Shown here: positions 25,448 through 33,149 of the stretch, piece after piece
How the letters are laid out: the number at the start of each line of letters is the position of its first letter
Numbering within the stretch: position 1 is the first letter of the stretch
Assembly (NCBI RefSeq): GCF_003569765.1
Contig: NZ_QXMG01000062.1
Span: 1-33,149, forward strand
Direction of reading: 5' to 3'
Source: Caldimonas tepidiphila
GTDB taxonomy: Bacteria; Pseudomonadota; Gammaproteobacteria; Burkholderiales; Burkholderiaceae_C
DNA length: 33,149 nucleotides
Translations under genes and position numbers: made by a program
The notes under the pieces: model-generated
The model's database searches: none
The model's input: the letters and a program-made list of their open reading frames with translations, nothing else
Told to the model about the DNA's origin: nothing

Positions 25448-25752
25448 CAGCCGTTGCTGATCTTGACGCGGATGTTCCAAGGCTTCCACCCCTGTTGCTG
25501 CAACTGCCTTTCGAGGCGGGGCTGCAGCATGCGCAGCTTGGCGGCCACGGCACTGTTGGGCGCGAGCAGCGACCAGCCCTGCTCGTCGATCGGCCCCGGC
25601 TTGACGTGGGCGGCGAGCGCCGGGGGCAGCAGCGGGCGCACGGCGGCATAGCGGGACTGGGATTCCCGCAACAGCTGTTCGAGCCGCGCGAGCGGCGTGC
25701 TGCGCTTGAGGGCTTCCGAGATCGGGAGCGTGGGTTCGGTACGCGGTCGCAT
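25447..25752 (-). CDS. dciA: DUF721 protein, DciA-like helicase loader
   Basis: A 101-residue DUF721 protein. It has the N-terminal ISEALKRSTPLARLEQLL and the KH-like domain with DEQGWSLLAPNSAVAAKLRMLQPRLERQLQQQGW and a final NIRVKIS strand. DciA recruits the replicative helicase DnaB in bacteria without DnaC/DnaI. Context supports this: a DUF721 gene next to an M23 peptidase and secA is common in Proteobacteria, as I recall. The frame is open 45 codons further upstream, but those residues lie opposite the M23 gene and look random. MRPRTEPTLP at 25752 is the natural start. It is short for a DciA, so the symbol is moderately supported. Confidence 0.75.
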   Translation of the reverse strand: MRPRTEPTLPISEALKRSTPLARLEQLLRESQSRYAAVRPLLPPALAAHVKPGPIDEQGWSLLAPNSAVAAKLRMLQPRLERQLQQQGWKPWNIRVKISNG

Positions 25753-25768
25753 GACGAGGAGTTTATCG

Positions 25769-26710
25769 GTGCAGATCATCGTCACCCATGGCAGTCTGGC
25801 ACGAACGCGCGTGCTCCAGCTCGGTGCCTGGCAACTGGCTGCCTGCGCCGTCGCGCTGCTGCTGCTCATGCTGGCGCTGTCCGGCACCGTCTACCACCTG
25901 GTCTTCCTGAAGGCCGCGCGCGAGGGCTGGCCGGGCGTCAGCCGCCTCGTCGCGCTGGTCGTCCAGGACGAGTTCGCGCAGCGCGACCGCTTCATGCGCG
26001 AGAACCTCGACGCGATGGCCGAGCGCGTCGGCGAGATCCAGGCCCGGCTGGTGCGGCTCGAGACGGTGAGCGAACGGGTCTCGGGCCTCGCCGGCCTCAA
26101 GCCCGAGGAGGTCCGTGTCGGCGCGGGCGGCGGCCGGGGCGGGCCCTTCCTGCCCGCGAGCCGGCCTTCGCTCGAGCAGTTGAACCGCGCGACGGAGGCG
26201 CTCGACGAGCTGTCGCAGCAGCGCCTGGACGTGTTCACGCTGATCGAGTCGCGGCTGTTCGAGCAGCGGCTGACGAACCTCCGGGTGCCCAGCACGCCGC
26301 CGGTGGCGGCCCCGGTCGGCTCCGGCTTCGGCTTCCGGCTCGATCCCTTCAGCGGCCGCAACGCGCTGCACACGGGGCTCGATTTCGCCGCCGACGTCGG
26401 CACGCCGATCCTCGCCGCAGCCGGTGGGGTGGTGCAGGTCGCCGAGCGGCATCCCCAGTACGGGCTGATGATCGACCTCGACCACCGCAACGGCCTCGTG
26501 ACGCGCTATGCCCATGCCTCGCGGCTGCTGGTCGGCGTCGGCGACATCGTGCGCCGCGGGCAGCCGATCGCGCAGGTCGGCTCCACCGGGCGCTCGACCG
26601 GGCCGCATCTCCACTTCGAGGTGCTGGTCGACGGGGTGCCGCAGAACCCCGCGAAGTTCCTCGCTCCCGACCCGGCGTCCCGGCAGGCGCCCCGTCTCGC
26701 CGTGCGCTGA
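25769..26710 (+). CDS. M23 (LytM-type) peptidase, membrane-anchored
   Basis: A 313-residue protein: a membrane helix at about residues 20-42 (LAACAVALLLLMLALSGTVYHLVFL), a coiled region (about 60-180), and a C-terminal LytM domain. The zinc motifs are present: NALHTGLDFAADVGTPI (HxxxD) and GPHLHFEVLVDG (HxH), with a further His in RYAHASRL. The domain should be an active periplasmic peptidoglycan endopeptidase. The start is judged to be GTG at 25769, because AGGAG (25757-25761) lies 7 bases before it. An in-frame ATG at 25751 has no such site and overlaps the divergent dciA start. It precedes secA. Confidence 0.92.
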   Translation: MQIIVTHGSLARTRVLQLGAWQLAACAVALLLLMLALSGTVYHLVFLKAAREGWPGVSRLVALVVQDEFAQRDRFMRENLDAMAERVGEIQARLVRLETVSERVSGLAGLKPEEVRVGAGGGRGGPFLPASRPSLEQLNRATEALDELSQQRLDVFTLIESRLFEQRLTNLRVPSTPPVAAPVGSGFGFRLDPFSGRNALHTGLDFAADVGTPILAAAGGVVQVAERHPQYGLMIDLDHRNGLVTRYAHASRLLVGVGDIVRRGQPIAQVGSTGRSTGPHLHFEVLVDGVPQNPAKFLAPDPASRQAPRLAVR

Positions 26711-26748
26711 GGGGCGCCGGGCAAGCGGCGGGGGCGTCTTGCCCCCGG

Positions 26749-26757
26749 TGCTAAACT
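26749..26757 (+). promoter_or_regulatory. Extended -10 promoter for secA
   Basis: TGCTAAACT: a TGn extension plus a -10 TAAACT (26752-26757), with no good -35. The same CCGGTGCTAAA context recurs at 33076-33086. Transcription would start near 26764 and give a 135-base leader containing an 18-base palindrome. Confidence 0.5.
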
Positions 26758-26788
26758 CGTTCGCTTTCCGCGTGGCCGCCTCGGCACT

Positions 26789-26806
26789 CCTGCACCATGG
26801 TGCAGG
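26789..26806. repeat. Perfect 18-base palindrome in the secA leader
   Basis: CCTGCACCATGGTGCAGG is its own reverse complement. It lies 93 bases before the secA ATG, within the predicted mRNA leader. Its central ATG (26797) opens a frame that runs without a stop into secA. It could be a protein-binding site or an RNA hairpin. Confidence 0.75.
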
Positions 26807-26898
26807 CGCGGGGACGGAGCGGTGCGCCGCGCGCCCTTCGCCCGTGCCGTACGGCCGCGCCGGCTCCCGGAAGCCTCCACCTTCAAGAACCGAACTGC

Positions 26899-29640
<2,742 letters not shown>

Positions 29641-29672
29641 ACCGGAGCGGCCCTCCGTGCCGATCCGTTCCT

Positions 29673-29694
29673 GAAGGGGCCTGCGGGCCCCTTC
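29673..29694 (+). terminator. Terminator hairpin after secA
   Basis: A perfect 9-bp stem GAAGGGGCC (29673-29681) / GGCCCCTTC (29686-29694), TGCG loop, followed by GTCATT. The T-run is weak but the stem is strong and sits in the secA-argJ gap. Confidence 0.75.
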
Positions 29695-29746
29695 GTCATT
29701 GCCGCCGCGCCCACGCGATGCGAAACCGGGCAGGCGGCATGCTTCC

Positions 29747-29752
29747 TACAAT
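29747..29752 (+). promoter_or_regulatory. -10 element for argJ
   Basis: TACAAT in CCTACAATCGCCCC, almost the same context as the element before the ABC ATPase (CCTACAATCCCTGCCCC). It predicts a leader of about 30 bases before the argJ ATG at 29789. No clear -35 is seen. Confidence 0.5.
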
Positions 29753-29788
29753 CGCCCCCTATCCTCAATCCGAACGACCGCTGCCGCC

Positions 29789-31030
29789 ATGCCCGTCAAT
29801 CTCTCCGCCCCGAATCCCCAGGACCTCCACCCCGTCGCCGGCGTCGAGATCGGCATCGCGATGGCCGGCGTGCGCAAGGCCAACCGCCGCGACCTGACCG
29901 TGTTCCGGCTCGCCGAGGGCAGCAGTGTCGCGGGCGTGTTCACGCTCAACCGCTTCTGCGCCGCGCCGGTGCAGCTCTGCCGCGAGCGCCTTGCCGGCGG
30001 CCAGCCGGTGCGCGCGATGCTGATCAACACCGGCAACGCCAACGCCGGCACCGGCGAGGACGGCCTGGCGCGTGCGCGCTCGACCTGCGAGGCGCTGGCG
30101 CGCCAGCTCGGCGTCGCGCCCGAGCAGGTGCTGCCGTTCTCGACCGGCGTGATCATGGAGCCGCTGCCCGCCGAGCGCATCGAGGCCGGGCTGCCTGCCG
30201 CGATCGCCGACCTGCGCGAGGACAACTGGGCGCTGGCCGCCGAGGCGATCATGACCACCGACACGCTGCCCAAGGCCGCCTCGCGTCAGGTGCAGATCGG
30301 TGGCCGCACCGTCACCGTCACCGGCATCAGCAAGGGCGCCGGCATGATCCGTCCGAACATGGCGACGATGCTCGGCTTCGTCGCCACCGACGCCGCCATC
30401 GCGCCGCAGCTGCTGCAGGAGCTCGTGCGCGAGGCGGCCGACCGCTCCTTCAACCGCATCACGATCGACGGCGACACCTCGACCAACGACTCCTTCGTGC
30501 TGGTCGCGACGCACCAGGCCGGCAACCCGCGCATCGAGCAGCTCGAGTCGCCCGAGGGCGCGCTGCTGCGCGACGCGGTGATCGCCGTGTCGCAGCAGCT
30601 CGCGCAGGCGATCGTGCGCGACGGCGAGGGCGCGACCAAGTTCATCACGGTGCGCGTCGACGGCGGCCGCACCAAGGACGAATGCCGCCGCGTCGCCTAC
30701 GCGATCGCGCACTCGCCGCTGGTCAAGACCGCCTTCTTCGCGAGCGACCCCAACCTCGGCCGCATCCTCGCCGCCGTCGGCTATGCCGGCATCGAGGACC
30801 TGGACCAGACGCGCATCGACCTCTACCTCGACGAGGTGCATGTCGCGCGCAACGGCGGCCGCCATCCCGACTATCAGGAAGCCGACGGCCAGCGCGTGAT
30901 GAAGCAGAGCGAGATCACGGTGCGCGTCGAGCTCGGCCGTGCCTCGGGCAATGATGGCGCGCACGCCACCGTCTGGACCTGCGATCTCTCGCACGACTAC
31001 GTCTCGATCAACGCCGACTATCGGAGCTGA
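29789..31030 (+). CDS. argJ: Bifunctional glutamate N-acetyltransferase / amino-acid acetyltransferase ArgJ
   Basis: A 413-residue enzyme that moves the acetyl group from N-acetylornithine to glutamate, recycling it in arginine synthesis. It is made as a precursor that self-cleaves before a Thr. That site is clear: [17 protein letters not shown], with Thr193 as the N-terminal nucleophile of the beta chain. Other blocks: [42 protein letters not shown], and a C-terminal [11 protein letters not shown]. Whether it also accepts acetyl-CoA cannot be read here. Start 29789 ([16 protein letters not shown]) gives the family N-terminus. The gene stands alone between secA and ptsI. Confidence 0.97.
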   Translation: MPVNLSAPNPQDLHPVAGVEIGIAMAGVRKANRRDLTVFRLAEGSSVAGVFTLNRFCAAPVQLCRERLAGGQPVRAMLINTGNANAGTGEDGLARARSTCEALARQLGVAPEQVLPFSTGVIMEPLPAERIEAGLPAAIADLREDNWALAAEAIMTTDTLPKAASRQVQIGGRTVTVTGISKGAGMIRPNMATMLGFVATDAAIAPQLLQELVREAADRSFNRITIDGDTSTNDSFVLVATHQAGNPRIEQLESPEGALLRDAVIAVSQQLAQAIVRDGEGATKFITVRVDGGRTKDECRRVAYAIAHSPLVKTAFFASDPNLGRILAAVGYAGIEDLDQTRIDLYLDEVHVARNGGRHPDYQEADGQRVMKQSEITVRVELGRASGNDGAHATVWTCDLSHDYVSINADYRS

Positions 31031-31041
31031 GCCCCGTCCGC

Positions 31042-31075
31042 GCCCCTGCGGCTCGCCCGGCGAGCGCAGCGGGGC
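31042..31075 (+). terminator. GC-rich hairpin after argJ
   Basis: GCTCGCC (31051-31057) / GGCGAGC (31059-31065) is extended by CTGC/GCAG and a CCC/GGG pairing past bulges. It is very stable but has no T-run; it probably ends argJ transcription with help. Confidence 0.55.
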
Positions 31076-31087
31076 GGGGCGGGGAAT

Positions 31088-31101
31088 TTGAGCTGAATCA
31101 A
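31088..31101. promoter_or_regulatory. FNR/CRP-family box upstream of ptsI
   Basis: TTGAGCTGAATCAA matches TTGAT-N4-ATCAA at 9 of 10 positions and shares both half-sites with the box upstream of petA. It lies in the 178-base argJ-ptsI gap, about 102 bases before the predicted -10. Confidence 0.5.
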
Positions 31102-31192
31102 GAGTCGTTCGGGCCGCGCGGTCGGCCTGCCGGTAGGGAGAGCTTCCGGTTCGCATTCGGTGACAAACCCGAGTGAAGCGGCACGATCCGGC

Positions 31193-31201
31193 TGCTAGCA
31201 T
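31193..31201 (+). promoter_or_regulatory. Extended -10 promoter for ptsI
   Basis: TGCTAGCAT: a TGn extension with -10 TAGCAT (31196-31201). It ends 7 bases before the ATG at 31209, so the mRNA would start at or next to the start codon. No usable -35 is seen. Confidence 0.45.
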
Positions 31202-31208
31202 GCGCCGC

Positions 31209-33014
31209 ATGAGTTTTCAGGTCTTCGGCTTGTCCATCTCGCGCGGCGTGGCCATCGGCAAGGCCGTCCTGGTCGCGTCGAGCCGCGTCGACGTGGCGCA
31301 CTACTTCATCCCGGATGCGCAGGTGCCTCTCGAGGTGGCGCGGCTTTGCGAGGCGCGGGACGCCGTCGGCGAGGAGCTCGAGACGCTCAAGCGAGACCTT
31401 CCGGCCGACGCACCGGGCGAGCTGGCGGCCTTGCTCGACGTGCACCTGATGCTGCTGCGCGACGAGCTTCTCACGGGTGCGACCATCTGCTGGATCAGCG
31501 AGCGGCACTACAACGCCGAGTGGGCGCTGTCGGCGCAGTTGGAGGTCGTCGCACGCCAGTTCGACGAGATGGAGGACGCCTATCTGCGCGAACGCAAGGC
31601 CGATCTCGAGCAGGTGGTCGAGCGCCTGTTGCGCGCGCTCGCGCGCGGCGCGGCCGTCCCGTTGGCGCCGCCGCCGGCCCCGGCGTCCGACGGCGGCGAC
31701 TTCGGCGGCGAGGAGCCGCTGGTGCTGATCGCCAACGACATCGCGCCGGCCGACATGCTGCAGTTCAAGCGCAGCGTCTTCACCGGTTTCGTGACCGATG
31801 TCGGCGGCAAGACCTCGCACACCGCGATCGTCGCGCGCAGCATGGACATCCCGGCGGTGGTGGGGGCGCGCGAGGCCAGCCGGCTCATCCAGCAGGACGA
31901 CTGGGTGGTGATCGACGGCGATGCCGGCGTCGTGATCGTGGACCCTTCGCCGATCGTGCTGGAGGAGTACCGCTTCCGGCAGCGGCAGATCCAGCTCGAG
32001 CGCGAGCGCCTCGCCCGCCTGCGGCACACGCCGGCCGTCACGCTCGACGGCGAGCGCATCGACCTGCTGGCCAACATCGAGTTGCCGCAGGATGCGCCGG
32101 GTGCGCTTGTCGCCGGCGCCGCCGGCGTCGGGCTGTTCCGCAGCGAGTTCCTGTTCATGAACCGCGGGGGCGCGCTGCCGAGCGAGGACGAGCAGTTCGA
32201 GGCCTACCGCGCCGCGGTCGAGGCGATGCAGGGGCTGCCGGTCACGATCCGCACGGTGGACATCGGCGCCGACAAGCCGATCGACCGCATGACGGTGGGC
32301 GAGTTGCGGCATGCCCATACCCTCAACCCGGCGCTCGGCCTGCGCGCGATCCGCTGGAGCCTGTCCGAGCCCGGCATGTTCCGCAAGCAGCTGCGCGCCA
32401 TCCTGCGGGCCAGCGCCTTCGGCAAGGTCCGCCTGCTGATCCCGATGCTCGTCCACGCCGGCGAGATCCGACAGACCTTCGAGGCCATCGCGCGCGCCCG
32501 GCGGCAGCTCGACGACGCCGGCGTGCCGTACGGCGAGGTCGAGGTGGGCGCGATGATCGAGGTCCCGGCCGCTGCCCTCCAGATGCCGCTGTTCCTGAAG
32601 CACTTCGACTTCGTCTCGATCGGCACCAACGACCTCATCCAGTACACGCTGGCGATCGACCGCGCCGACGAGGCTGTCTCGCACCTGTACGACGTCTGGC
32701 ATCCGGCCGTGCTGCGCCTGATCGCCGACGTGATCCGGCAGGCGCGCGAAGCCGGCAGGGGCGTCAGCGTGTGCGGGGAGATGGCCGGGGACCCGGCCTG
32801 CACCGAGCTGCTGCTCGCGATGGGGCTGCGCTCGTTCTCGATGCACCCGTCGCGCATCGCTGCCGTGAAGCAGCGGCTCCTGAGGGCCGACACCCGCAAG
32901 CTCGCGCCCCTGCTCGGTCAGATCCTTGACGCCGAAAGCCCGGAAGCGATGTGCGCGCAGCTGCTGCGCGCCGAGCCAGGCAAGACCGCCTCCCGGAGCC
33001 TGCTGACGGCCTGA
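31209..33014 (+). CDS. ptsI: PTS enzyme I (phosphoenolpyruvate-protein phosphotransferase)
   Basis: A 601-residue enzyme I that takes phosphate from PEP and passes it to HPr. The N-terminal half holds the phosphohistidine site GGKTSHTAIVARS with His204. The C-terminal PEP barrel has GLFRSEFLFMNR, TVDIGADKP, NPALGLRAIRWSL, SIGTNDLIQYTLAIDR and the active-site VSVCGEMAGDP with Cys522. It lacks a GAF domain, so it is EI rather than EI-Ntr. A short Pro/Ala insert (APPPAPASDGGDF) precedes the swivel domain. Unusually, no ptsH or EIIA gene lies beside it. In-frame GTG 31173 and ATG 31200 are alternative starts; MSFQVFGLSISRGVAIGKA at 31209 best fits the family. Confidence 0.95.
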   Translation: MSFQVFGLSISRGVAIGKAVLVASSRVDVAHYFIPDAQVPLEVARLCEARDAVGEELETLKRDLPADAPGELAALLDVHLMLLRDELLTGATICWISERHYNAEWALSAQLEVVARQFDEMEDAYLRERKADLEQVVERLLRALARGAAVPLAPPPAPASDGGDFGGEEPLVLIANDIAPADMLQFKRSVFTGFVTDVGGKTSHTAIVARSMDIPAVVGAREASRLIQQDDWVVIDGDAGVVIVDPSPIVLEEYRFRQRQIQLERERLARLRHTPAVTLDGERIDLLANIELPQDAPGALVAGAAGVGLFRSEFLFMNRGGALPSEDEQFEAYRAAVEAMQGLPVTIRTVDIGADKPIDRMTVGELRHAHTLNPALGLRAIRWSLSEPGMFRKQLRAILRASAFGKVRLLIPMLVHAGEIRQTFEAIARARRQLDDAGVPYGEVEVGAMIEVPAAALQMPLFLKHFDFVSIGTNDLIQYTLAIDRADEAVSHLYDVWHPAVLRLIADVIRQAREAGRGVSVCGEMAGDPACTELLLAMGLRSFSMHPSRIAAVKQRLLRADTRKLAPLLGQILDAESPEAMCAQLLRAEPGKTASRSLLTA

Positions 33015-33058
33015 GTGTCTCCGGGAAAGCCGGGTCTCAAATTTCTTCTTCCATCCGC

Positions 33059-33088
33059 TTGCCAAGTCTGCGGGACCGGTGCTAAAGT
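33059..33088 (+). promoter_or_regulatory. Strong promoter reading out of the window
   Basis: -35 TTGCCA (33059-33064, 5 of 6), an 18-base spacer ending in an extended TGC, then -10 TAAAGT (33083-33088). Downstream CTTCGCTGCTGACGC recalls leaders of stable RNA operons in betaproteobacteria, but the transcribed gene lies beyond the edge. Confidence 0.6.
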
Positions 33089-33149
33089 CTCGCCTCTTCG
33101 CTGCTGACGCGGCGGTCGCAGGGCTCCAAGGGGCAGGGCGGCTGGCCGG

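Noticed and set aside
26711-26898. A SecM-like arrest peptide upstream of secA
   Set aside because: No separate frame with a signal peptide and arrest-like C-terminus is present; the open upstream frame runs into secA itself.
31160-31165. GTGACA as a -35 for ptsI
   Set aside because: It is 30 bases from the only good -10, and no -10 lies at 16-18 bases.

Overview
The window is about 70% G+C, with short intergenic gaps and many 1-4 base start/stop overlaps. Its gene order (ABC pair - ibaG - murA - his genes - HIT - tatABC - HtrA-type protease - Nif3 - petABC - sspAB, then dciA - M23 - secA - argJ) is, as far as I recall, a chromosomal core block of Burkholderiales (Betaproteobacteria). The G+C and protein signatures would suit the Rubrivivax/Leptothrix/Ideonella neighbourhood, but that placement is inference. 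I see no insertion sequence, prophage, CRISPR array, integrase or toxin-antitoxin pair.

Left part (1-7128). A truncated minus-strand gene with an export signal sits at the edge. Next come a cytoplasmic molybdopterin/4Fe-4S oxidoreductase and an overlapping zinc-peptidase lipoprotein. A minus-strand group follows: a TetR-type regulator, a repeat-rich helical protein and an acyl-CoA-binding protein. It diverges from a YadG/YadH-like ABC-2 exporter. The shared control region holds a 20-base inverted repeat lying over the predicted tetR -10 element.

Middle (7200-19221). ibaG and murA lead into hisG-hisD-hisC-hisB-hisH-hisA-hisF-hisI-hisE, nine enzymes of histidine synthesis. HisG is the short form, so a HisZ partner must be encoded elsewhere; the histidinol-phosphatase is also absent. 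A small membrane protein, a HIT-domain protein and the tatA-tatB-tatC translocase follow. They converge on a DegS-like membrane-anchored serine protease.

Respiratory block (19214-25322). Nif3-family protein and a PdxA-family dehydrogenase overlap. Then come petA-petB-petC (cytochrome bc1 complex), ended by a strong terminator, and sspA-sspB. The Rieske protein PetA carries a twin-arginine leader and would be a client of the nearby Tat system. tRNA-Thr(UGU) follows sspB after only 17 bases.

Right part (25340-33149). dciA (DUF721) diverges from an M23 peptidase, followed by secA, argJ and a solitary PTS enzyme I. An extended -10 promoter reads out of the right edge.

I found no undescribed multi-gene system; the genes are mostly housekeeping. 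The interest lies in the control regions: two near-identical FNR-type boxes upstream of petABC and ptsI, an 18-base perfect palindrome in the secA leader, a candidate TetR operator, several apparently leaderless genes, and a PVWY rather than PEWY Qo motif in cytochrome b.
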